Source: UBA5070 sp035913415 (GTDB lineage Bacteria; Fibrobacterota; Fibrobacteria; UBA5070). From it: a stretch of 64,000 nt of DNA. Of the stretch, positions 28,470-37,757 are shown piece by piece (positions within the stretch are counted from its first letter, which is position 1; each line of letters begins with the position of its first letter). Under the pieces are notes generated by a model. It was not told the DNA's origin. It saw nothing but the letters and a program-made list of their open reading frames with translations, and ran no database searches. Both the position numbers and the translations under genes were made by a program. Location of the stretch: positions 1-64,000 of the forward strand of contig JAMIIV010000247.1 in assembly GCA_035913415.1 (NCBI GenBank). The letters run 5' to 3'.

Positions 28470-29311
28470 GCGGATTCGATGATTTCCGTCAGATCGACAT
28501 CCCAGCGCAGACGCGGATCGGGATCGCCGATCTTCCTGGCGATCATCGAAATCCCCAGGTAGGCGTACTCCCTCTCGACACCCACCATCGAGGATTCATT
28601 CGCCAGCGGGATGATCCTGCACGGGAGACCTTCACTGACTTCGACCACCTCGAACCCCGTGAACCGGTTGAACAGCATGCGCAACCCGTCGGACGAGAAC
28701 CGGAAGAAGTCCCAAGGACGATCGTGCAGAGGCCATGCCGGATGCGTCGCCACGAATACGAGGCCGCCAGGTTTGAGGACACGATTCATCTCCAGGGCGA
28801 CCTTCCAGGGCATGCCCAGGTGTTCGAAGACGGAAATGCAGAAGGCCGCGTCGAAGGTGCCCGCGTCGAAGGACTTGGACAGCGCGTGCGCATCGGCGAC
28901 GACGTCCACCCCAATTCCAGGCAAGATGTCCACACCTGTCCGCCTGCAGCCTTCGCCGAAGAGATTGCCACACTGGTTTCCCGATCTCGCACGGGCACCG
29001 ATCTCCAGGATCTTCCCCTCGCGCGTTTCATTCACCATCCGAACGAAGTTCCGGAAAATGGTGTGGAATGGATCATCACGGGTATCCGAGCGCATCGGCA
29101 GGAGAACAGCTCGCGCCATCCAGCAGAGTGCGGCATTGAACAAGGTCTGGCGGAGTGTCCGTCCGTCAGCATTGGCTCTGGCCTTCACATTCGCAAGTTT
29201 CTGGTAGAGCATTCCGCCATCCTCCATCCCAACGTATTCCAGCCAATTCCAGGGCGAATCGGCATCTCGGAAGGTAAACCCATGTGTTCCACGAGTCCGG
29301 GCTAAATCCAT
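28457..29311 (-). CDS. Class I SAM-dependent methyltransferase
   Basis: About 284 residues if started at ATG 29311; ATG 29353 and TTG 29389 are also in frame and no start has a convincing ribosome site. I prefer the shortest because it leaves room for divergent promoters. Motif I is ILEIGARARSGNQCG; DAAFCISVFEHLGMPWKVALEMNRVLKPGG is a methyltransferase-11 core. Resembles enzymes acting on glycans or small molecules; substrate unknown. Confidence 0.75.
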   Translation of the reverse strand: MDLARTRGTHGFTFRDADSPWNWLEYVGMEDGGMLYQKLANVKARANADGRTLRQTLFNAALCWMARAVLLPMRSDTRDDPFHTIFRNFVRMVNETREGKILEIGARARSGNQCGNLFGEGCRRTGVDILPGIGVDVVADAHALSKSFDAGTFDAAFCISVFEHLGMPWKVALEMNRVLKPGGLVFVATHPAWPLHDRPWDFFRFSSDGLRMLFNRFTGFEVVEVSEGLPCRIIPLANESSMVGVEREYAYLGISMIARKIGDPDPRLRWDVDLTEIIESAYPR

Positions 29312-29418
29312 AGAACGACTGCTGCGCAACCGAAGAATCAAGTAGGGACGCATCCGGGCGTGAGCGCCGTCACGCTCCGACCATGGCAAGGTGTTCCATC
29401 ACGATTAGAATTGCATCC

Positions 29419-30531
29419 ATGCCCGATTCGCCCAACTCCTCCCCCGCCACCGGATACCGGTGGATCTGGATCGCCACTCCTGTCGGAGCCCTCTGCGGAT
29501 TCGCCTACGGCCTGGTCCACCTCATCGTCTTCTTGATGGGAAGCAATTCCGGCATTCCCGCCGCCCGCAACCCCCTGGGGGCCATCCTGCTGCTCATCCC
29601 GTTGGCCGCCTGGTTTCTGGCCACCATCTCCACTGGAGCCCTGTTGGGCATGGGTTTTTCCGCTTGGCTGGTGGCACGCGCCAACGATGCCTCCGGACAC
29701 CCCACGCGCCAGGCGGCGGCATCGCACCAACTGCCGTTGGCGACTCTCACCGCGGGCAACCTGGGCATCGCCGCGGTCGTCTGGATCCTCTGGGGCATCT
29801 TCGGCGAGCCCCTCACCCTCGGCACGGGCATCTTCCTGGGCGTGTGGCCCCCGTTCGTGGCCTGGACCTCCCTGTGGGTGCTGGTCGTCCTGTCCGCGTG
29901 GCAGAAACTGTCCGATCGCCTGGTTCCCTCCGGCGACGAGTGGTGGCAGCGCATCCCGGCAGGGCTGATGGAATCGCTCCCGGCCAACCTCTCGCGAATC
30001 CTCTGGAACGTGGTGGTCGCATCGCTTGGCACCGGCATCGCATGGGCCATCCTGCTGATCGGAACCAGCCTTCAGAAACGCGACACGACCGGCCTGCTCG
30101 GATTGTCCCCCTTCACCAAGACCTGGGGGATCGTTTTGGCAGGAGTGGTCCTGCTGCAACTGGTCGCCCTGGCCCTGCACGCCTGGAATCTACGAGGGGT
30201 CGCCATTGGCTCCTTGAAGGCCAAAGTGGTCGACATGGCCCTGATCTGGCTTCCCCTGGAGCGGCTTCCCCAACTGCCCGAGGCCCCCCAGATGCTGCGT
30301 CGCGCCCTGGTCCCCAATGCGAACCTGCCATGGATCCTGCGATTCGTCTGGAAACGAGCGGCGTCGAAATTCGAGCCCGTGTTCACGCATTGGGATCGTT
30401 GGACGGGCGCTTCCGACCCTCGCGAAGCATTGAGGGACGTGCTGGGATCAGACACCGTGGACGACGCCCTCCTGTTCTGGACGTGCTCCCTGCAAGTCAC
30501 CCTGGCGGTCCTGTGGGCGGTGGCCGCATGA
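29419..30531 (+). CDS. Multi-spanning membrane protein, unknown
   Basis: About 370 residues from ATG 29419 (an in-frame start at 29383 is possible). Around six hydrophobic segments, e.g. WIWIATPVGALCGFAYGLVH, LLLIPLAAWFLATISTGALL and LSPFTKTWGIVLAGVVLLQL. I do not recognise a family. It overlaps the following secreted protein by 4 bp, so the two are a unit. Confidence 0.68.
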   Translation: MPDSPNSSPATGYRWIWIATPVGALCGFAYGLVHLIVFLMGSNSGIPAARNPLGAILLLIPLAAWFLATISTGALLGMGFSAWLVARANDASGHPTRQAAASHQLPLATLTAGNLGIAAVVWILWGIFGEPLTLGTGIFLGVWPPFVAWTSLWVLVVLSAWQKLSDRLVPSGDEWWQRIPAGLMESLPANLSRILWNVVVASLGTGIAWAILLIGTSLQKRDTTGLLGLSPFTKTWGIVLAGVVLLQLVALALHAWNLRGVAIGSLKAKVVDMALIWLPLERLPQLPEAPQMLRRALVPNANLPWILRFVWKRAASKFEPVFTHWDRWTGASDPREALRDVLGSDTVDDALLFWTCSLQVTLAVLWAVAA

Positions 30532-31046
30532 ACCTCCACCGCTACTCCCTGCTCATCATCCTGCTTGTTTCCCTGTTTCCCAGGAGTGCACACGTGTCGC
30601 AGGTCTTCCCCGAGTTCCAGACCCTCGAGTCGTTGTCCGCCTCGTCGTTCGTTCTTCTGGTCGAACCGGCGACTCCGGCTTTTACCAACGAGACGCTCCC
30701 CCACGGACCGGGCTCCAAAGCGGATGTGGTCAGCCGTGCGCGTTGGACCGTGCTCGAAGTCCTTCGCGCCGAAAAAACAATGGCCAAAGGCGCCGTGATC
30801 CGGGTGGCTCGATACAACGAGAGTTTCGATCTGGCGATGTCGCATTCCATCGCCAGCGGCATGCCCACACCTTCGGTGGCCGCTCCGATGTACGAAGGCG
30901 CGGCGTCAGGTCCCGACGGGCGCCGGATCCTCTTCTTGGACGGCAATCCCGCCACAGGGCTCTTCCACGAGGTGTGCATCGGGTCGTCGGAAAGCGCCGA
31001 TTCCTTGGCGCGGGTGCGCAAGCTTTTGCGCAAGCGCAAACCCTGA
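30528..31046 (+). CDS. Small exported protein, unknown
   Basis: 172 residues with a Sec-type signal LLIILLVSLFPRSAHVSQ. Mature part includes SSFVLLVEPATPAF and WTVLEVLRAEKTMAKGAVIRV, a beta-rich pattern. No family recognised. Translationally coupled to the membrane protein upstream. A REP-like inverted repeat follows. Confidence 0.62.
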   Translation: MNLHRYSLLIILLVSLFPRSAHVSQVFPEFQTLESLSASSFVLLVEPATPAFTNETLPHGPGSKADVVSRARWTVLEVLRAEKTMAKGAVIRVARYNESFDLAMSHSIASGMPTPSVAAPMYEGAASGPDGRRILFLDGNPATGLFHEVCIGSSESADSLARVRKLLRKRKP

Positions 31047-31105
31047 GACCAACCCCAATAGCGTTTCAATCGTCGGAATAGGCCGGATTGACATCGGAAT
31101 CTCCC

Positions 31106-31158
31106 GGTGGTCGAGCTTGTCGAGACCAACCGGGTGGGTCTCGACAGGCTCGACCACC
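31106..31158. repeat. REP-like inverted repeat, copy 1
   Basis: Two 22-nt arms (31106-31127 and 31137-31158) complementary at 21 of 22 positions; the arm core is GTCGAGCTTGTCGAGACC. It lies between the convergent ends of the exported protein and the phn operon. A near-identical copy is at 59663-59714 and a degenerate one at 57775-57817. Confidence 0.82.
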
Positions 31159-31187
31159 GTTAGCCTAGCTCGAACACCGGGGCCAGT

Positions 31188-32129
31188 TCAGGCCTGCGAG
31201 CCCGAGTCTCCCAGGGACGCCATCATGCGTCGAAATCCGTCGATGTGGTCTCCAAGATCCGCCAGATACCGGCCCCGCAGCTCGCAAACGGCCATGCCGC
31301 GGAAGGTGGGAACGATGGGGCCCAGTACCGCTCGATAATCGATGTCTCCACGGCCCGGGGGCATGTGCAGGTCGCCTCGACCCAACGGGATCTGGTGGGT
31401 CTGCGTCTTTTCGGTCCAGTTGGCGACACGCCCGAAGTTGTCGTGTACATGCAGATGCAGGAGCGGTTTCCCGCCCAGCATCGCCGCGGCCTCCGTCTCC
31501 GAGTACCCGTGCAGGCGCGCGCTCATGTGCAGATGCCCCGTATCGAGGCAGATTCCGACATTCGGCCGCCCCACCCGAGCGACTTGTCCGAGCAGGTCTT
31601 CGGGGAATTCGGCGTAACAGTAGGGAGAATAGGGAAGGTACGGACGTGCGTTTTCCAAGGCGATGCGCACCCTGGGGAAGGCATCGGCGGCCACCCGCAG
31701 CAACGTGGCCTCCTCCTCCAACAAGTCTTGGCTCTCGCTGGCCTGGGGGCGCCACGGCACCGCTACTCCGAACTCCACCTCCGAGACCCAACGCCCCGGG
31801 TGCACCACCAGGACCTCGCCGCCGGCGAGATCGCAGAATTCCAGGCAGGCATCCAGCACGGCGCGGTGCATGTCGGCATCGCGCTCGGCCATCAGGTCCA
31901 GAGAATCGGGGGCGTGCACGCTCAAGCGCAATGGGAAATCGCGGAGGATCCCCAGGAAGGCCGAGACGCGCAGACGATCCAAGCGTCCTGCCCGGATGGC
32001 ATCGAGTCCGTGGATGCCGATCTCGACGGCTTGGAGTCCCAGCCGGGTCGCTTGCAGCAGGTCGCCGGGAAGTTTGGCCAGGTTGCCGTCCAAACGGGCC
32101 TCGTGGATGTTCGTGGACAGGGTCAGCAC
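31188..32129 (-). CDS. Sugar phosphate isomerase/epimerase-like TIM barrel, last gene of the phn operon
   Basis: 313 residues from GTG 32129, which overlaps the phnM stop by 7 bp. Xylose-isomerase-like/AP-endonuclease-2 TIM barrel: HAPDSLDLM, IALENARPYLP, GICLDTGHLHMSA and HLHVHDNFG supply the usual metal-binding Glu, Asp and His. The operon lacks phnN and phnP; this enzyme occupies the place where phnP would be expected. It might process the ribose-phosphate product of C-P bond cleavage, which is inference. Confidence 0.82.
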   Translation of the reverse strand: MLTLSTNIHEARLDGNLAKLPGDLLQATRLGLQAVEIGIHGLDAIRAGRLDRLRVSAFLGILRDFPLRLSVHAPDSLDLMAERDADMHRAVLDACLEFCDLAGGEVLVVHPGRWVSEVEFGVAVPWRPQASESQDLLEEEATLLRVAADAFPRVRIALENARPYLPYSPYCYAEFPEDLLGQVARVGRPNVGICLDTGHLHMSARLHGYSETEAAAMLGGKPLLHLHVHDNFGRVANWTEKTQTHQIPLGRGDLHMPPGRGDIDYRAVLGPIVPTFRGMAVCELRGRYLADLGDHIDGFRRMMASLGDSGSQA

Positions 32130-33268
32130 GAGGCGTAGACCTCTCGGCCGCGCGACCAGGTGCGGACCACGTCGGGGATTCCCCGGTCTTGGCGCACCAG
32201 GACCAGATCGGCATTGCGTCCCACGTCGATGGATCCGGTCGTGTCCCCGATGCCCACGCAACGGGCCGGCACGGACGAAGCCATCGCGACCGCGTCCTCC
32301 AAGGGCAGGATCCCCCACTCCGCGAGCAGGAACACGGCGTGCAGGATCGATTGCGGCAAGTAGTCCGAACAGAGGATGTCCCCGAAACCCGCCTCGAGGG
32401 CGGACCTGGCCGACATGTTCCCGGCCTGGGATCCACCACGCACCAGATTGGGAGCCCCCAGGCAAGTACGGACCCCAGCCCGTTTCGCCTCGCGCGCGGT
32501 GTCCAGGTCGATGGGGAACTCGCTCATCGCGATGCCTTCCCGGAGACACCAGGCGATTTTCTCGGCGCAATCGTCGTCGTGGGAAGCCATCGCCACCGCC
32601 TGTTCCCGGCACCTGGCCGCCATCGCCCCGACAGCCTCGGCCACTCCTTCCTCGCGCGCCTTGCGCTTGCGGTCCAGGATGCGGTCCAGGTCCTCGTCGG
32701 ACTTCGCATACACCTTGCTGTAATAGGACTTGTAGGCCGCGACATCGCGGTACTGCCCCTGCCCCGGCGAGTGGTCCATGAACGAGAGCAGGCCGAGCTT
32801 TCCCTGCTCCAGGAGCCTTTCGAGATGCGGGACAGCCGCCAGATCCGTGACCTCGAAGCGCGCATGGATCCTTGTGTCCACCCGAAGCGCCGGCGCGAGG
32901 TCGACCACTTCGTCGATCAGGGCGGCTGCGGCGGAATTCGAGCGCAGTCCTTCTTCCAAGTCGGCGAAGGACAACGAATGGAAGATGGTCGTGATACCCC
33001 ACCCCGCCAGGCAGCGATCGAGTTCCCGGACGGCCACCCCCACCGGAAAGCGCGCCTTGGGCCGGGGCTCGACGGCTTTCTCGATGGCATCGGAATGCAT
33101 GTCCACGAATCCAGGAAGCAACCAGGCTCCCGCAGCGTCCAGGGCGTCGTCGGATGGCTTGCCTTGGGCGACTTCGACGATCCGACCACCCTCGATGGAG
33201 ACCAGTGCATCTTCGAGCAGGCGATCGCGCAGCACCGCCGTGCAGTTGTGGATTCGGAAATTCCTCAT
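32123..33268 (-). CDS. phnM: Ribose 1-methylphosphonate 5-triphosphate diphosphatase
   Basis: 381 residues, amidohydrolase fold. LLPGFVDMHSDAIEKAVEPRP carries the HxD metal motif typical of PhnM; MDHSPGQGQYRD, MASHDDDC and LCSDYLP are the other family blocks. Removes pyrophosphate from the 5-triphosphate intermediate of the C-P lyase pathway. Overlaps phnL and the TIM-barrel gene. Confidence 0.93.
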   Translation of the reverse strand: MRNFRIHNCTAVLRDRLLEDALVSIEGGRIVEVAQGKPSDDALDAAGAWLLPGFVDMHSDAIEKAVEPRPKARFPVGVAVRELDRCLAGWGITTIFHSLSFADLEEGLRSNSAAAALIDEVVDLAPALRVDTRIHARFEVTDLAAVPHLERLLEQGKLGLLSFMDHSPGQGQYRDVAAYKSYYSKVYAKSDEDLDRILDRKRKAREEGVAEAVGAMAARCREQAVAMASHDDDCAEKIAWCLREGIAMSEFPIDLDTAREAKRAGVRTCLGAPNLVRGGSQAGNMSARSALEAGFGDILCSDYLPQSILHAVFLLAEWGILPLEDAVAMASSVPARCVGIGDTTGSIDVGRNADLVLVRQDRGIPDVVRTWSRGREVYASC

Positions 33269-33966
33269 GGTTGGTCCCCGATACGGATGGTGCGATCGGC
33301 GACTCGCTCCAGGAGCTCGGGGTCGTGGAAGATCCCCAGCAAGGTGGACCCTCCCGCCTGGAGTTCATGCAACAGCTCCACGACCACCTCCACCGAGGCT
33401 TTGTCCAACGATGCTGTGGGTTCGTCCAGAAGCAGGAGGGATGGTCTCCAGCTCACGGCGCGCGCGATGTTGACGCGTTGCTGTTCGCCACCGGAGAAGG
33501 TCGCGGGATAGGCCGAGAACAGGCGCCGCGGAATCCGCAGGCGCTCCAGCAGCCCGGCCGCCTGCTCGCGGGCCGTGGCCAGATCCACTCCCAACCGGTG
33601 AACAATCGGCTCGGCGACCAGATCCACCGCCCCCACACGAGGAATGACCCGCAGGAACTGCGACACGAAGCCGATTTCCGTCCGTCGCAGCTCCAGCACC
33701 GCGCCTTCGTCCAAGGTGGCGAGATCCACACTTCCCAGCGCAGGAGACTCGTACCAGATCGCTCCCGAACTGGCCAGGTACGTGCGGTAGACGCACTTGA
33801 GAACGGTGCTCTTTCCGGCTCCGGAGGGCCCGGCCAAACCGACGAACTCGCCTTTGGCGACCTCGAAGGAAACATCGGAGACCGCGGGCAGATCGACACC
33901 GCCCAGCATGTGCAGAAGGAAGGATTTCGAGAGATTGCGAATGGTCAGCATGACGGGACTCCTCAT
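33265..33966 (-). CDS. phnL: C-P lyase system ABC-type protein PhnL
   Basis: 233 residues from ATG 33966, which overlaps the phnK stop (ATGA); an internal ATG at 33951 is possible. Walker A GPSGAGKST, signature FSGGEQQRVNIARA and Walker B LLLLDEPTASLD are intact. PhnL is part of the C-P lyase apparatus rather than an importer; in the pathway it supports PhnI in forming the phosphonate nucleotide intermediate. Confidence 0.92.
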   Translation of the reverse strand: MRSPVMLTIRNLSKSFLLHMLGGVDLPAVSDVSFEVAKGEFVGLAGPSGAGKSTVLKCVYRTYLASSGAIWYESPALGSVDLATLDEGAVLELRRTEIGFVSQFLRVIPRVGAVDLVAEPIVHRLGVDLATAREQAAGLLERLRIPRRLFSAYPATFSGGEQQRVNIARAVSWRPSLLLLDEPTASLDKASVEVVVELLHELQAGGSTLLGIFHDPELLERVADRTIRIGDQP

Positions 33967-34838
33967 TGCAGCTGGGACGCCACCAGCAACTGGGTGTAGC
34001 GGTGCTGCGGGTCCTGCAGAATCTGGTCGGTAAGTCCCGACTCGACGACCTCGCCGTTCTTCATGACCATGGTGCGCTGGCAGAGGAGGTTGATCACCCC
34101 CAGGTCGTGCGAGACCACCAGCATGGAAAGCTTCAACTCCTCGCGCAGGGACCGCACCATGTCCAGCACCCGCGCCTGCACCGAGAGGTCGAGTCCGGTG
34201 GTGACTTCGTCGAGAAGCAGGATGGGCGGATCTCCCGAGAGGGCCTTGGCAATCTGCACACGCTGCTGCATGCCACCGCTGAAGTTGCGGGGAGGTTCGT
34301 CCATGCGCGAAAGCGGGATCTCGGTGCGCTCCAGCAGGTGCGAGGCGCGCTCCCGCATGCGACCGATGGACCGCCATCCGGCCGAAAGCAGTCGTTCCGC
34401 CACGTTGCCGCCCGCGCTGACTCCCATGCGCAGTCCCAGATGGGGATGCTGGTAGACGATGCCCATGCTGGCATCGCGCACCTTGCGCTGGCGCCAACGG
34501 TCCAGGGCGAGGATGTTCCGACTCCATTCCGAGCCGTCTTGGTGCAGGTCGGGAACGTCCACCAGCGCGGGCAGGCGGGTGACTTCCAAAAATCCGGAAG
34601 TCGCCGCGTCGTCGAAGTGCAGCAGCTTCACCAGCGTGCTCTTGCCCGATCCACTCTCGCCCACGATGCCCAGAGCCTCTTCGGGTCGCAGCTCGAAACT
34701 CACGTCGCGGCATGCCCAGACGGTACCGCAAGTCGGGCACCGGTTCGTGCCGGCGACCGCCCCCGTGGAATCCAGGCAACCATCGCATCCGGCCCCGAAA
34801 CGGCGTGTGATGCCGTGGGCCCGCAGAAGCGCTTCCAT
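33963..34838 (-). CDS. phnK: C-P lyase system ABC-type protein PhnK with Cys4 insertion
   Basis: 291 residues, longer than the E. coli protein. Walker A GESGSGKST, signature FSGGMQQRVQIAKA and Walker B ILLLDEVTTGLD are present. Between the first strand and the Walker A motif is an insertion of about 30 residues with CDGC and CPTC pairs (residues 18-36), likely a zinc ribbon or cluster site. PhnK binds the PhnGHIJ core. Stop-start distance to phnJ is zero. Confidence 0.92.
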   Translation of the reverse strand: MEALLRAHGITRRFGAGCDGCLDSTGAVAGTNRCPTCGTVWACRDVSFELRPEEALGIVGESGSGKSTLVKLLHFDDAATSGFLEVTRLPALVDVPDLHQDGSEWSRNILALDRWRQRKVRDASMGIVYQHPHLGLRMGVSAGGNVAERLLSAGWRSIGRMRERASHLLERTEIPLSRMDEPPRNFSGGMQQRVQIAKALSGDPPILLLDEVTTGLDLSVQARVLDMVRSLREELKLSMLVVSHDLGVINLLCQRTMVMKNGEVVESGLTDQILQDPQHRYTQLLVASQLQ

Positions 34839-35696
34839 CTAGGATCTCCTCTTGTCGCAATACCCGGTGTCGGAGCAGAAGAAGGTGCGGGTGCCATCCG
34901 GCCCCAGGATCTCGTCCAGGAACGTGTCGGTGGCGCCGCAACGGGCGCACGACTTGCCCGAGAAATCTTCCACCCGGAAGCGGTGGTCCTCGAATTCCAA
35001 CGGCTCGACCCGCGTATGCGGGGGGACGGCGTAGATGCGCCGCTCGCGCCCGGCCCCGAACAGGAAGAGCGTGTCGGCCATGTGCAACTTGGGCACATCC
35101 CAGCGGGGGATCGGGCTGGGGTCCATCACGTGCCGTCCGTTGACCGTGCAGGGATACCGATAGGCCAGGCGAATCTCCCCGAACCGGACCACGTCTTCGT
35201 AGAGGTGCAGCCACATGCGGGCGTAGTCGGCCTCGGCGTGCATCCGACGGGTACTCGCTTCCGAAGGCTCCACCTCGCGCAGCGCTTCCGGGTACGGCAC
35301 CTGCAGGACCAGAATCTGTCGATGGTCCATGCGCTCTTCGGGGATGCGGTGGCGCGTCTGGATCAGTGTCGCCTGCAGCGTGTCGGTGGTGACCTCGATG
35401 CCGCCGGTGCGCTCGAAGAACTTCTTGATGTTCACGGCGTTGACCGATCCGTCGCACCCCTGGTCGATCACCTTCACGATGTCGGAGGGCGTCATCAGCG
35501 ACAGGGTGATCTGGATGCCCCCGGTTCCCCATCCGCGGGCCAAGGGCATCTCGCGCGAGCCGTACGGCACTTGGTAACCGGGGATCGCCACGGCCTTCAG
35601 CAGAGCTCGGCGGACGTCCTTCTTGGCCCCATCGTCCAGGAACGCGTAGGTGGAGCGGCGGCGTGTGCCGCGGGACAGCCATTCATGCGCGTGCAC
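34839..35696 (-). CDS. phnJ: Alpha-D-ribose 1-methylphosphonate 5-phosphate C-P lyase
   Basis: 285 residues. The family core DQGCDGSVNAVNIKKFFERTGG is present with ARGWGTGG upstream. The radical-SAM 4Fe-4S cysteines are C-terminal: CARC, then C about 20 residues later, then C after five (SCARC...FCSDTGYC). Cleaves the carbon-phosphorus bond and releases the alkane. Overlaps phnI by 14 bp. Confidence 0.95.
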   Translation of the reverse strand: MHAHEWLSRGTRRRSTYAFLDDGAKKDVRRALLKAVAIPGYQVPYGSREMPLARGWGTGGIQITLSLMTPSDIVKVIDQGCDGSVNAVNIKKFFERTGGIEVTTDTLQATLIQTRHRIPEERMDHRQILVLQVPYPEALREVEPSEASTRRMHAEADYARMWLHLYEDVVRFGEIRLAYRYPCTVNGRHVMDPSPIPRWDVPKLHMADTLFLFGAGRERRIYAVPPHTRVEPLEFEDHRFRVEDFSGKSCARCGATDTFLDEILGPDGTRTFFCSDTGYCDKRRS

Positions 35697-36765
35697 GGTC
35701 GACCTCCTGGGCCTTGCGGAGGCGATCCAGATCGGAGAGGAAGTCCACGTAGTGCGGCAGCTTCCAGTGGTTGGAGAATCCCATGCTCTCGATCCCGTCG
35801 ATGTGCGAAAGCACGAATTCCTGGTCTTCCGCCGGGCTGGCAGGCGCTTCGGTGCGCATGCAGCGATCGAGAACCCCCATCGAGATCGCCTTCACCTCGT
35901 TCTGGCCCAGACACATGCCGTACCCGATGTGGAATCTGGGCGTGCCGTTGGGATCGGAGAATCGAGAGACCACCTCGGCTTCCGTGGCCATGACCTCGCC
36001 GGCCACGACCTCGGCCCCGGTGATGGGGTGGCGCACCACCAGGGGAATCCACCCCACGCGCAGTTCGGCCAAGGTGGGATGGATGTGGCCGTACCCGCGC
36101 ATGCTGGAGTAGGCCAAAAACAGCAAGGCCCCCGTTTCTCCGCGGGCCAGGGATTGCAATCGCGCGCTGCGGGGCGCCGGGTACAGGATGGATTTGCGGG
36201 TGATGTCGAAGGGAGTGCCGGCATCGGGCTCGACATCCTCGACCAGGCCTTCGTGGCGCAGCAGTTCGACCACGCGCGGGAATTCGTCGGGGATGCGGAG
36301 GGTTTCAGGAAGTCCGGCGAAGAGCCGTTCCCGCACCACCTCGCGGCGTCGCACCGGATCTTCGAGGGGATCGAGCTCCAGGAGGCGCAACGTGTAGTCG
36401 CTGGTGGCACCCAGAACCTGTCCGCCGGGCACGTCCTTGAATGCCGACGAAATCCGTCGCACGACGCGCATGGTCACGCTGGAGCAGTCGGCCGATTCGC
36501 ACAATCTCGGGAGCGTCGCGCGGTGCGCACGCAGAAGGAGTGCCGCTTCGAAGGTGTCGCCCGCCGCCTGGCGCAGGGCGAGGGCGGCGTGATCGGGGGC
36601 GTACAACCCGCCTTCACCCATCACGCGATCGACCGCCAGGGGAAGCTGCTCGCGGATCTGATCCAACCCAAGGGGGAGGGAACGCGAACCCGAACGACGG
36701 AATTCGTACAGGTCGCAGGCGCGTTCGATCGCCTCGCGCCCGCCTTGGACGGCGACGTATCCCAT
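35683..36765 (-). CDS. phnI: C-P lyase core protein PhnI
   Basis: 360 residues from ATG 36765. MGYVAVQGGREAIERA at the N terminus and SSMRGYGHIHPTLAELRVG, GYGMCLGQNEVKAISMG are characteristic PhnI blocks. PhnI is the nucleosidase-like subunit that attaches phosphonate to the ribose of ATP with PhnG, PhnH and PhnL. Start shares one base with the phnH stop. Confidence 0.94.
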   Translation of the reverse strand: MGYVAVQGGREAIERACDLYEFRRSGSRSLPLGLDQIREQLPLAVDRVMGEGGLYAPDHAALALRQAAGDTFEAALLLRAHRATLPRLCESADCSSVTMRVVRRISSAFKDVPGGQVLGATSDYTLRLLELDPLEDPVRRREVVRERLFAGLPETLRIPDEFPRVVELLRHEGLVEDVEPDAGTPFDITRKSILYPAPRSARLQSLARGETGALLFLAYSSMRGYGHIHPTLAELRVGWIPLVVRHPITGAEVVAGEVMATEAEVVSRFSDPNGTPRFHIGYGMCLGQNEVKAISMGVLDRCMRTEAPASPAEDQEFVLSHIDGIESMGFSNHWKLPHYVDFLSDLDRLRKAQEVDRARA

Positions 36766-37331
36766 CAGAAACCTCCCTGAAGGCGTGTGGACCGGGGCAA
36801 GGCCATCACACGACCAGCCCGATCGAGGAAGAAGCAGTCCAGCCCGATGGGGTACGACGCGTTGGTCGCGCGCAGCCGTGCCCACTCTCCCGGCACGACC
36901 CCGTCCACACGAGGTGTTCGCTTATCCAGGATTCCCGGTCCGGTCCAGGTGACGTCGCCGCCATCTTCGCCGAGATTCTCGACCAGATAAACCAGGGTGG
37001 CGGATTCGTCAGGCCAGTCAGGCGACCCCATGCGCACCATGGGAAGACATTCGGCGGCGGAACCACCACCGATCACGATCCAGCTCGCCTGTCCGAGACC
37101 CACCAGTGCGCAGCCCGACGCCCGGGCGAGGCGCGCCACCAGTTCGTCTTCCTGCGCCCGCATAGCGCACAGGGACGTCTCCGAATCCAGCACGGCACGC
37201 ACCAGCATTTCGAGCGCCCCGTCGCGACCGTGCGCCTCGGGAGCCAGCTCGTGAATGGATCCGGGCCGCGCCATGGCTTGCAGCAAGGCGCGAAACGCGA
37301 CGTGTTCTTCGATCGTTCTTGCGGAATCCAC
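36765..37331 (-). CDS. phnH: C-P lyase core protein PhnH
   Basis: 188 residues. The N-terminal EHVAFRALLQAMARPGSIHEL and LVYLVENLGEDGGDVTWTGPGI blocks fit PhnH, a structural subunit of the PhnGHIJ core. Three bp from phnG. Confidence 0.92.
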   Translation of the reverse strand: MDSARTIEEHVAFRALLQAMARPGSIHELAPEAHGRDGALEMLVRAVLDSETSLCAMRAQEDELVARLARASGCALVGLGQASWIVIGGGSAAECLPMVRMGSPDWPDESATLVYLVENLGEDGGDVTWTGPGILDKRTPRVDGVVPGEWARLRATNASYPIGLDCFFLDRAGRVMALPRSTRLQGGF

Positions 37332-37334
37332 GGT

Positions 37335-37757
37335 TCAGGCTCCCGGCATGAGGTCGAATTCGACCCGCGTGGAATCGACGAGCAGCGCCTCGTCCCGTCG
37401 GCGCTCGACGATGCGCCCCCGCGCCTGGGCCATGAGCTCCAGGACCGCCAAGGCGTCGGGATCCGTGTCGTGGTTCTCGGAGAAGACATCGACGGCCGCC
37501 GCGACCAAGGCCCGGCGCTCGTCGCCTCCCACCACCAGTCCGTACCCTTCGCGTCCACGCCAACGCACCAAGGCTTCGGCGGCGTGCACCTCGCCCAGAT
37601 GGAAACGTCCCCCCAGGGATTCCAGACAGGTCATAAGGACCAGGCCTTCCCGCGGCACGCGGACCAGTTCGAGGTCTTCCGGGATCCTCTCGAGCATGCG
37701 CGAGACGATCTCCTCGTCGGCTTCGGCCAACGTTTCCCAGATTCCCGGTTCACGCAC
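37335..37757 (-). CDS. phnG: C-P lyase core protein PhnG
   Basis: 140 residues. LVRVPREGLVLMTCLESLGGRFHLGEVHAAEALVRW and GYGLVVGGDERRALVAAAVD match PhnG, a core subunit. Overlaps the acetyltransferase gene upstream by 8 bp. Confidence 0.92.
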   Translation of the reverse strand: MREPGIWETLAEADEEIVSRMLERIPEDLELVRVPREGLVLMTCLESLGGRFHLGEVHAAEALVRWRGREGYGLVVGGDERRALVAAAVDVFSENHDTDPDALAVLELMAQARGRIVERRRDEALLVDSTRVEFDLMPGA

